Assembly (NCBI GenBank): GCA_949318235.1
Contig: OX439130.1
Span: forward strand, 39,443,835-39,507,834
Origin: Ecdyonurus torrentis
Lineage: Eukaryota > Arthropoda > Insecta > Ephemeroptera > Heptageniidae
DNA: 64,000 bases
Direction of reading: 5' to 3'
In this document: one piece after another, positions 53,963-64,000 of the stretch
Numbering within the stretch: the first letter of the stretch is position 1
How the letters are laid out: every line of letters starts with the position of its first letter
The notes under the pieces: generated by a model
Database searches by the model: none
The model's input: the letters and a program-made list of their open reading frames with translations, nothing else
Told to the model about the DNA's origin: nothing
Made by a program: the position numbers and the translations under genes

Positions 53963-54034
<72 letters not shown>
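53963..54034. repeat. (CT)n microsatellite
   Basis: About 72 uninterrupted bases of CT. The Arg-Glu frame on minus is repeat-derived. Confidence 0.96.
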
Positions 54035-54039
<5 letters not shown>

Positions 54040-54603
54040 TTCATCGTAGCTCATTTTAATAAAGAAATAAATCACATAATATGACGCAAATGAACCTTGG
54101 TCTGTGAGTTAAAAAGTACTTGCATGATTTTTAGTAGCCAAATTGATAAAAAAGAAAGCACTGATTCAATTTTTTTTTCATAGATTTATAGATTATGCAG
54201 AAGTTTCATGCTAGTCTCAAATAGACTTTTTATATAATTTATATTTTTAACATGGCTAATGCAATAAGGCTGTGTTTAAGACTGTAAATAACATGATATA
54301 TATATATATATATATACACATTATTATTATTGTTTCAAGGATCGTGAATGTTATAGAATTCGCTTTGATTGTTTTTTGGTATACAAATAGCTCAGAAATT
54401 TAAAACCTGATGTTTTTAGGTTATCTGAAACCTTAAGATTAAGTTCATCATAATTATTATTACTGACATTATGGAAAAATAAGCGTCATTATTTTTATGA
54501 AAATAATTGTTCTCACCCTAAACAATAAACTAAAGTAGAAATTTTTAATGAATAAAAAGTATAGCATTGTACTTACTTAATTACATGAAATTTGACTAAT
54601 TTT
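54035..54603. other. AT-rich sequence without a recognisable gene
   Basis: A short TA run at 54297-54315. Nothing else recognised. Confidence 0.55.
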
Positions 54604-54942
54604 TAGCCATAGACCACATAAAACAACATGTGCTTTTTAATGAATAAATACGAAATGGGATCTTCAAAACTGTTGACAATTTTTACCAGAATGTTAATGT
54701 AGCCCCACGAGAGAGCGTAAAAATACTCTTAAGTATGCAATTTGCGTGACTATTCATGTTTATGACGTCAGAAACATGCAAAAATTAGTATGAAAATGTT
54801 GTTTGGGTTGCATAAATCGAAATTTCTGATCACTGCTACGGAGATACAGTTGGGTTTTGAGACAAAGTAAATTTATTTATGTAATTCCCATCAAGTGTCT
54901 TTTGATATAAATGCTTATTTTTTTCTCTGGTCTATTCCTGTA
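54604..54942 (+). mobile_element. 340-bp dispersed element, copy 4
   Basis: Runs from TAGCCATAGACCACATAAAA to TGGTCTATTCCTGTA, collinear with copy 1 over its full length and with few differences. It keeps the segment missing from copy 3. Confidence 0.78.
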
Positions 54943-57579
54943 AATTAGAGAACTTCACCTTTGTAATGTGGAACGTATTAAATTTAAAGAAAAACATATT
55001 ACAACTTTTAGTATAAAGGTTTTCTTTTTAACTTCTATTTTATTAAATGAAAGTTTTTTTTATTTTATTTTTTTACATTTTGATTAACGCATGCTGTATG
55101 TACGTACTGTACTAAACCTTCGCGGAGAAAAGTGTGTAAGCACAGCTAGAATTGCAATCGATATCCCTCTGCGCTATACTACCTTTGTTTACACTTATCA
55201 TTATACACAAACCTAATGCTTTGTTGGCTTAATTATTGCAAAGAGATTTATATTTTACTCCAGACCTCGTAATTGTATACGTAAGATTTATTTTGCATAT
55301 ACAGTAAACAGCTTATTCTGAGAATACATTTTCTTGTGTGTGCTTTCTATATAATGAAATGCAATTTAAAACATACAAGAATTTTATACAATTTAGCTGT
55401 TGCAATCATGAACGATCTAAACATAAAAGTTTATACTTCTGCGTTGTAATTTTACTGTATAGGACACTTTGAGAATCAGGCATATTGTTTATTTTATTGA
55501 TTATTTTATACTTAAGTTATGGGTTTATTAACTTTACCTGAATATCATTATATGAGAAACCTAGATGTTATGAGATGTTTTTATGCAAATTTTTATTTAT
55601 GTACTTTGGTTTGAGAATGTTGGCCCATTTCTTTGAAATTAATGTTGATGAAAAAAATTAAAAACAACCGATGATAACAAGTGACAGTAAAAAATCTGAA
55701 GTTATCAAATTGATTCCTTGATTTCGATTTATATTTATAAAATTTAAGTCATATATTCAAATAATACTGACCACGATAAATTATTGATGATTTTGTGGTA
55801 ATCTGAATTTCTGCACTCTATATTAAAGTCGCGGTTGAAGCTTCTACACTCTTCAGAATGCACACGATTAACCGTTCTACAACTCTCAAATTCGCGTCAC
55901 TTAAATCTTCTGCGATAAAATATCGTCAGGATGACGCTTCTACACTTTCTATAATTATTTCTATATTATTACACTTTCTATATATGGTGTTGATGTGTAT
56001 GATATATTTTAATTAAAAAAACAAAAAAACAAAAACATACACATTCCTATGGTGTCACAGAAATTGAATGCGATCTTTTTTTAATTAAAACTGTGTATTT
56101 AAAAATAAATAATAAACAATTGAAATAATATACAAAAGTAATAATTAAATATTTCCATTGCTATACTAAACTAATAAAAAAAAATTACGAATCAAAAACT
56201 TTGGATAACTTTCAATGTCCTTTCGTTCAGTCTATTCTACTATTATAAGTAATATTACTAATATTACCTATCACTATTTGTATAAACAACTTAGCCATAA
56301 AATATTTCTATATCTACCGTAGCTCAGTTTGACTTATCTTACTTAGTGGAATGAGTGCATGTGTTGTGGAATTATCCGTACAGTAATTTTTAATTTTATT
56401 CACAAAATTAACTCTAATTAAATAGTTTCTATGTCATATATTAAAATATAATGTGTAATTTTGAATATTTAATTTTTTTATTATTATTATTATTTTTTTT
56501 TTTATCTTTGTAGTAATGTTTGTTTTCATGAGCGTCTGCTTATAGAATTGAAGCATACATGTTCAGGTGTTTAAATGTCTTTCGATTTACATTATATTTA
56601 ATAATCATTATTATGTGTAAAATATTTTAATATGAACTTACCATATTTGATTGTAATGAATTTTTTTTTCTTCACATAAAGTTAACATTTTGAGAATTTT
56701 TTTCTTTTATAAATTATAACTTAAAAAAATAAATAAATAAGCACAATATTTATAAATTATTAAAAAAAGAAAAAATATAGCAATTATGAACTTTATAAAC
56801 AAATATTTTTATTTTAGGAAAACATAACAAAATTGTACAAAGGTTCCTGGGATGTTTATAATAATATTATTGTTTTTCCGTGTATTATGCTAAAAAAAAA
56901 AAAAAAAAAAAAAAAGGCGAGTAAAATGAAATAATCTTTTTTTCTCTTTTTCTCTCACATACAACAAATGGACGAGAGAAGCGGATATTAAACTTTTTTA
57001 ATCCATTTTTCTCTCTTTAGTTGTCATAAACAACTTTTTTTATTTTTGTTTATGAATAAAATTTCTCTCTCTCTCTTTCTCTCTCTCCCTTGCTTGCTTG
57101 CTTGCATGGCTTACTTGTCATATCAAAATAATAATAACAAAAATAAAAATCAAGCCGTTGTGGATTGCAAGCCATGCACAGAAATGTAGCTTCAGGAATA
57201 ATGTTTTTACTTATCACTTAAATTTTTTTTATTCATATAAAAAAAGTATATTATTATGTCATTCATATAGAAAATGTAAATGAAACTTACGATATCATTC
57301 TAGTTTATGAGGTTGTTAATCTTTAAGTGTAGTTTGATGTAAAGAGTGTACATATTATTATTATCAAGTATCTTTTTAAATATTTATTTTTATTTAAATG
57401 AAAAAGAAAAAAAAATAGCAACGTAAAAAAAAGAGGCTTTATTTTTATTTTTTATTAAATTAACTATCAGTGTCCTTACAGCATGATTACGTCCATATTC
57501 TTAATAATTATTATTTAATAAAAAAAAATCATGAAATAATACATTTAAAATAAACATTTACCCAGAACACTTTCCCTGG
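54943..57579. other. AT-rich sequence without a recognisable gene
   Basis: 55100-55200 is more complex. 55840-55980 repeats words of the form CTTCTACACTYTTC irregularly. An A tract lies at 56892-56914 and short CT/CTTG repeats at 57063-57103. No coding region is supported. Confidence 0.45.
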
Positions 57580-57670
57580 TTCGGGGGGTGGGGCAGTGGT
57601 TATACAACTATCGCGTTCCGACGCTGCTGCTTGGTAAGAAGTGTTGATCTGTGCTGGTTGGGTATTTAAT
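57580..57670 (+). repeat. possible tRNA-like SINE head fragment
   Basis: TGGGGCAGTGG (57589) fits the pol III A-box pattern and is followed by TTATACAACTATCGCGTTCC; GGTTGGGTA (about 57657) is a poor B box. The segment is GC-rich against an AT-rich background. No SINE body or tail follows, so it is a decayed fragment at best. Confidence 0.22.
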
Positions 57671-60366
57671 TTTACTATTATGTCTTAAAAAATATTTTTA
57701 AACTAATGAAAATCTATATGAAAAGAGTACTGTGTTAAAACTAAAAAATAGTTTCAGTGAAAATAAACAGATTATAGTGGATAAATATACGAAAAAAAAA
57801 TGACAATATAAAACAAAATGGACTTTAAAAAAAGTCATGTTCAATCATAATATGCAATTAAACATTATTTATGGCAGTTTATAAACATCATGTTTATCAT
57901 CTGAAACTCATCAAAGCTGTTTGCAAACTAGTTGAATAATAAGCTTATCTCCAACTATGAGATATCATTATAGAAATGGAAAGTTATATATTTTTTAAAG
58001 TAAAATTTGAAATTCGGACCTCTTATTTAAAAAAAAAAATTATTTGAAACTTATCATTTCATTATATGATATCGACTTTATCCTTTGTGTATCTCATGAG
58101 GTTTCTAATGCTATAATAGAGATAACAATAATATTGAGGAGGTCGTTATATGAGAAGAGATATTCCAATTTATATATTTATTTACAATATTACCTATATA
58201 TTTGTAGCTAATATAGAAGTACGTATATGTATTCTCGTATCTTTGTAACAATGCAAGGCAAGTGATCCCCAGGTGCTTGTTATACCGAGTAACAACTGTG
58301 CATTGTTGTAACTTTACAATAATACATTTTAATACATTGTAATGCAAGGGTTGGTCATGAGGTCGCAAAAAATAATGATAATAATTGTCTCCGATAGTTT
58401 ATTTTATTTATAGATGTATATCTAGTATATCATGGATTAAAGAGATAGAGAGAGATTGTATCGTTTTGTGGTTCAAACAAGTAATGCAAAAATTAATATC
58501 GTTAAATTGTACACAAAATATGATTTTACCACTAATTTCTTATCATTTCAAGTACCTGTGTATATATTTATTGAACTCATGAGATCACCTCTAATAAATT
58601 TCATACTTTAAGCAGATTTTTGGCAGCAGAATAAAATTTGACATTTCACCTAGTTCTCTGTGAAATTATTAGATAATGAATATTTTTACATTTATATACA
58701 ATGGGTCTATAGTGAACATCTTTGTACATATTCATAAAATTACTAAATCATTAATTCACAATTACAGTACCAAATATGCCATCGAAGGTTCGTTCTCAAG
58801 ATGTAAGTCTTAATTACATGACAGAAGCCAATATTATATTTGAAATTATATGGCATTGTACCATATCAATACTTATCTGAATAATGATACTTTGTTTAAA
58901 AATCTGTTGATTAAAAAAAATTAATAAAATAAGAGAATATTTTGATCCGAACTCAAAAAATGACAAAATTGAAGTACCGATACGTATACCATATACTAAA
59001 AATTGAAACATATTGATTGAATTCATATTATTTCATATGTTTCTTGTAAGATGTAAATGAGACTATTGAAATTGATTTACGTTTATAACTTTATATGTAT
59101 ATAATATAATATTTATTTACTGTGGAAAATAATAATATGAAGCTTATGGTCAACTATTTATTGTTACTGTGTGTGAACTGCCTGGGTCAATGTAATTTCT
59201 TATTAATTTTTTGCCTGTTGTACAGTCAATTTAAAGATTGAAATTCAGAATTTTAATGGATTAGATTTTTTTGATGGAAACAAAAGTCAGTATAAAATAT
59301 AATTACAAAATTCCGTTATGACATTAAAGTATTAAAGCAATAAAAAAATATATTTTATTATAAATATATTTTCTGTATATTATAATTTTTATACGAAGTT
59401 TATTTTAATTAGTATTTATTTTATGAGCAATGTTCAATTAAGTTTTCAAGTCATAAAATATATAGAGACGCTAATTAATATAAACTATACATTGCAACAC
59501 TGAGTTAATGTAAATAATGGATGGAGGAAGGGTAAAAAAATAGCGTGTAAAAAAATAACTTTAAGTAATTTTTGTAATTATAAAACTTTTAATTTTACTT
59601 TAAAGTAACTTAGATAATCATAAATAGTTAAATCTATTTTATTGTATCATATTTTAAAGAAACTTTTTTAAAGAGTAATAAAAATATAAGTATAAAAATA
59701 TTACAAATTCACGATATATTTTATGTAAAAATTGCAATAATTAATTTTAATTATTTGATAACAAAATTGTATGTAAAAATATCTAAAACATTTTTTTTTA
59801 ATTGCTTTTAACATTTTTATATTTCCATACATTTTTGTTAACCAAGTTTTCTTTTATAAACAAATTATTATCATAATGGCAATAATAAAATTATTTCAAA
59901 ATTTTCATTATGACGAATATAAAGAAATAAATATTAAAAAAAAATTAAAAATAAATAAAATAAAAATTCCAAATAAAATTAATTACATGTATCAAAAATA
60001 AAGAAAGTTACAATAATGGTAAACAAAATTGTAAACAAAAAACAAATAATTTTCACATCAACAGTTTTAAATTTATATTAAATCAACAAAATCAAATTTA
60101 AATTAAAAGCAATACACATTTCCTTGTTTATTGTTTTTCTTTATTATTTAAAATGCTTTGTTCTTCGAATATGTTTATGTGTTTTCAACCAAAATTTAAT
60201 TAATGTAAAATATAAAATTATTTCATTTTGAAAACTCTAGTTTATTGCATTTTTTTTTTATCATATGTGGACATAAAAGACTTCATTGCTTTTTCTTTCA
60301 TCTGTGACGATAAAAAAAGGTTTCCTCTGAATTTTATTATTATTATATTTTCTCAAAATTACACCC
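57671..60366. other. AT-rich sequence without a recognisable gene
   Basis: Very AT-rich throughout, especially 59300-60340. Chance frames at 58111-58368, 58385-58582 and 58814-59026 show no motif. Confidence 0.6.
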
Positions 60367-60525
60367 AGTGATTGCACCGACCAGCCTGCCTATAAATGTT
60401 TCCACGGTTTCTCTAGGCTGTCATGGCGAATGCCGGGCTGTATACTTAGGCCGTGGTTGTGCCGTGCTTTTCCATTAATTGGAAAGTCCTTACCTGGGAT
60501 TGGTGGAGCACGATAACATAATACG

Positions 60526-60557
<32 letters not shown>

Positions 60558-60590
60558 CAACAAAAAAAAAAAAAAAAAAAAAAAAAAAAA
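60367..60590 (+). mobile_element. 5'-truncated tRNA-derived SINE
   Basis: Starts at GTGATTGCACCGACCAGCCT and follows the body of the 31061-31464 SINE closely, including CGAATGCCGGGCTGT, TTAGGCCGTGG and CCATTAATTGGAAAGTCC. The tRNA head is missing and a stretch found after CTTACCTG in the first copy is absent. It ends in about seven CAAG units, CAACAACA and about 29 A. The 5' truncation is typical of LINE-driven retroposition. Confidence 0.85.
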
Positions 60591-62204
60591 CGTATAGTTA
60601 GGTCTCCTGATGGCAGTAGGAATTCTGATACTCTATAAGATTCCTAGTATATTTAGGAATTCTATGGCCTTTAGGCGACATAAGTGCTTTGATGAATTAC
60701 ACTGTTAGAGTAATACCTAGCTTAGCTATAGTAATTTTTAAGAATTAAAGATAACAAATTTGTAATATTTATAATTATATAACTTTAATTTTTTTCTTTT
60801 ACGTTCCTTAAATTCATGGAAAAATCTTTCACGTCGTTCAAATTAGTCTCATACAGTACATTGTTAGGTACGCATGACTTTAGAACTTGGCTTCAATACA
60901 AAACGTTTCATTATTAATGTATAAGCTCATTGGTTGCAGGATTTTTCTATGATTTTTTTGGTGTAATCATTCTAAAAATCGGGCTGCCAGTTCATTTGCT
61001 TCCTTCTTTTAACTTTGTAGTATTTTGAATGCTTTGACTTAAAAAAACTGATAAAAAAATAGTGGAACTTCAGTTAAAGTATCAGGACAAAAGACAAGTA
61101 GTTCCAGATTTTGAAAATTGATATCATTTTGAACCATTTTAATTTACTGTTGATAATAAAAATTTAGATTAAGATAAAATATAAGATAAAATATAATTTT
61201 AAAAACAGCTGAAATTATCATTGAAACTTATGGGTCTAAAGTTTTAAAGCTACATACGTAATTCAATATTTTGCTTCCTACAACTTTATATATCTTAATA
61301 CATCTTGTTTTAAATTACTAATGTTAAAAAATTATGTACAGTTTTTTTATTCTAATTCTTTAAATTAGATGGTTGCCATTTCTAGTTTCTCCTTTTGCTC
61401 TAAATTATAAGCCCTTTTATTTTAATAAAATTTGTCCTTATGTTACATAAAATATAAGTTTTTGGATGTAGTAATTAGTACATTATTTCAATTATTTAGT
61501 ATGATATTATTTTTCAAATGATTTCAATAAGGTCAATGATATTATGATTGCTACTTTCAAAAATGAAAATGGTTCAATTTTTATTGTCAAATTATTATCA
61601 TTAGTTTAATTTCTTGTCACCTTATCATATTTACCAACTATTGTATTATTTGCTCCAACATATTTTCAAAGCTAATGAAAATACTATAAAAAAAATAATA
61701 GTAACAAAACAATAATCATGAAAATATATTAAAAAATTAAAGAAAATGTTGCAAACAACTAAAAAACATTATTTATCAAGAGAAATAAAATTTAACTTAA
61801 AAAACCCTTGATATGATAAAAAAAAAAAAAAACTATTCCTTAAATGTAAAACTATAATTTGAACAAGAAAATTAGTAACATTTCCCAGCTATTCACATTC
61901 AACTTAAGTAGAATATAACATCACTTTATACAGAATTTGATTCAATCTACGAATACATGCTAATATTTATTGCAAATTAAATACGATAAAAAGAAATATC
62001 TTTGTCGGGATATTTTAACAAGACAGAGTGAGAGAGAGAAAAGATAAAAGCTTCAGTGTGTTGAGGTTATCAAGTAAGGAGGTGCTTTCTTAATTAAAAA
62101 ATCTTAATTAATATTTTCCCCAACCAAGGAGTACTGATTTTTATCTCATAAAAAGCAGGTAGAAACACTACTTGGTGGGAGAAAATTCATGCATAAATTT
62201 CAAA

Positions 62205-62210
<6 letters not shown>
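60591..62210. other. AT-rich sequence without a recognisable gene
   Basis: Only AT-driven short frames and an A tract at about 61820-61834. Confidence 0.55.

Positions 62211-62300
<90 letters not shown>
62211..62300. repeat. (GA)n microsatellite
   Basis: About 90 bases of GA repeat ending in GGAGAG. Confidence 0.97.
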
Positions 62301-62302
<2 letters not shown>

Positions 62303-63104
62303 TTGTTTGTTTTTTAATGAATATAAAAAAGTTTCTCATGTATACACTGTCTTAAAGCATTTGCTAAATATATTTTTAAATTAGATTTTTATAAAAATGT
62401 AATAACATAAAAATAATGAATTGCCATTGATTTAACCTTACACTGACCTAATTTTTTTTAGAGTTAAAGTTGTTATCTTTATTATTTGAGCGTATTTAAA
62501 TAAAAATTTGTAGCAATAATGTAATTTTCTTATTTCTTTATTATTATATATATATTATATCTTCTTTTTTTAAACTTATAGTATGTAAAACTTGTGATTT
62601 ACACACAAACCCATAAAAAAAAAAATACTACGTTCACCTAATAAAAATGATGAACAAAATTGCTATATAAATTAACAGCATTAATAATAAATTCATATTT
62701 AACAAAATGGACAATATACGTTAGCGTTAAAATTCATTTACTTTTTCATAGTTTGTAAATCATAAAGAAGACAATTTTTTTTAACTTTTTTTTATGATTT
62801 TTAAGTAAACGAAAGCATAAAATATATTTTTAGAAAACATAATATAAAATCCTGGTTACAATGTTATTATAGAAAAAGCAAGCACACATCACTTTTTATA
62901 TTATACTATATTATTTAATTGGATTTTATTTTTTATATAATATTACATAAAACAAACTTTAAAATGTGATTTTTAAATAGATTACAAATGTGATGTTAAA
63001 AAAACATTATTAAATTTTTAATATACTTTACGTATATATATATCCGATCGTATAAGCTTTTTTAACTACTTTGATGTGTAGTTTTTGATAGTACACATAT
63101 CTTT

Positions 63105-63106
<2 letters not shown>
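62301..63106. other. AT-rich sequence without a recognisable gene
   Basis: No frame, repeat family or inverted repeat noticed. Confidence 0.55.

Positions 63107-63137
<31 letters not shown>
63107..63137. repeat. (CT)n microsatellite
   Basis: About 31 bases of CT repeat. Confidence 0.94.
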
Positions 63138-63141
<4 letters not shown>

Positions 63142-63274
63142 CAAAGCACATTTTGGTATTCTAAACACCTCCAGTCTAATGTAACGTGATTCAACATGTT
63201 CGTCTATATATATAAAAAAAGTATCTACAAAATAGCCAGGTTTATTCGAGTAAAAAAAAGTATCAAAAATTTAT

Positions 63275-63357
63275 CTCATGTGGACGATGGTTTTATTGCG
63301 TCTCGTGTTGATAGGCAGCTCCATTTTGTGTTGTAGCAATTTATATGTCCACGTGAG
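63275..63357 (+). other. hairpin of about 83 bases
   Basis: CTCATGTGGAC (63275-63285) pairs with GTCCACGTGAG (63347-63357) using one G-U wobble. Inside, ATTGC (about 63295) can pair with GCAAT (about 63336) across an asymmetric internal loop. The segment is more complex than its surroundings. Size is within the range of microRNA precursors, but the inner pairing is poor; a small MITE remnant is equally possible. Confidence 0.25.
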
Positions 63358-64000
63358 ACACGTCATTGCTTACTTTTTACCTCATTTATTACATCACTTA
63401 CTTTGATGAGTTTTTCTCTCCAATTTGTAAATTTGAAACGTTATATTGTGTTGAGGTAGCTTTTTTATATCATCTTTATAAAATAGATCAATAGATATAA
63501 ATAGGAAAATTAAACTGTATTAAAATATCATCGTAATACTTATATAACACTATAAGTTTTTTTGCATGCTATAGTTTCATATTTCTCTATGTTCGTGTAA
63601 ATGAGAATAAATGTTTTATTCATAATATATACAGTACACCTTAACAAATGTCTTAATATTAGTTTTATAACACAATTTAGTTTTTGTTGCTAACAGTTTA
63701 GTATATTCTTGCGAAATCTTTTGCAAAGTCTTCTTTTGTTCTCAGAAATAAGAATAGCGAAATAAAAACAACAGTATTTTAACAACAATACAAAAATACA
63801 AAAATTGGTAATTTGTTTGCAATCAAGGATTAAAAAAAAAAAAAAAAAAAAAAAAAAACTAATGAAGATATTATTTCATCATCTTTAGACGCAAAAAAAA
63901 GTAACAAACTTCATCATACTTTCTTAAAAAGAGACGTGGAGAGAGAGACAGGGAGTTAATTTATGCAATATAAATATATAAAAATAAATTATATTTTTAA
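63358..64000. other. AT-rich sequence without a recognisable gene
   Basis: Contains an A tract of about 29 bases (63830-63858). Nothing else recognised. Confidence 0.55.

Overview
The window is very AT-rich, gene-poor nuclear DNA from an animal, most likely an arthropod. This rests on several signs. There are tRNA-derived SINEs with RNA polymerase III A/B boxes and poly-A or (CAAG)n tails. There is a decayed Penelope-like retroelement, a hAT transposon with an 8-bp target-site duplication, many miniature inverted-repeat elements, and an extreme load of long (GA)n, (TA)n, (CA)n and (GAAT)n microsatellites. The SINE body (31234 onward) resembles, from memory, SINE tails widespread in arthropods; no database was searched, so the lineage is an inference. 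I see no bacterial or viral gene organisation, no RNA gene and no convincing host protein-coding exon. The window looks like deep intergenic DNA or the inside of a very long intron.

Layout. 1-29600: AT-rich sequence with GA/CT and TA microsatellites, short inverted-repeat (MITE-like) elements at 4637-5003, 7763-7883, 14351-14460, 14485-14607 and 15937-16324, and antisense LINE-like 3' ends near 2.7, 6.2 and 7.4 kb. Two copies of a ~340-bp element lie in opposite orientation at 22.6 and 25.0-25.4 kb, the second carrying a nested 120-bp element. A 405-bp (GAAT)n array sits at 26356-26760. 29803-37928: the most striking part. Two inverted arms of about 600 bp, each built of 71-72-bp tandem units plus a matching unique segment, bracket 6.9 kb. 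That interior holds a SINE, an inverted Penelope-like remnant, a 230-bp inverted repeat inside that remnant, and an almost perfect 1.69-kb palindrome (35191-36882). The whole resembles a foldback/Galileo-type composite element. 38-44 kb: another palindromic AT element, an 11-bp minisatellite and a third copy of the 340-bp family. 44118-46131: a 2.0-kb non-autonomous hAT element with perfect 8-bp TSDs. 46-64 kb: more microsatellites, a long imperfect inverted repeat (47793-48293), a fourth copy of the 340-bp family (54604-54942), a 5'-truncated SINE (60367-60590) and a possible small hairpin (63275-63357).

Three places (1067 and 47610 on +, 17870 on -) join a polypyrimidine-AG acceptor directly to a GT donor. 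This is the arrangement of recursive splice sites in giant introns; they are candidates only. No set of genes works together here: what can be read is layers of transposon insertion, nesting and microsatellite growth.
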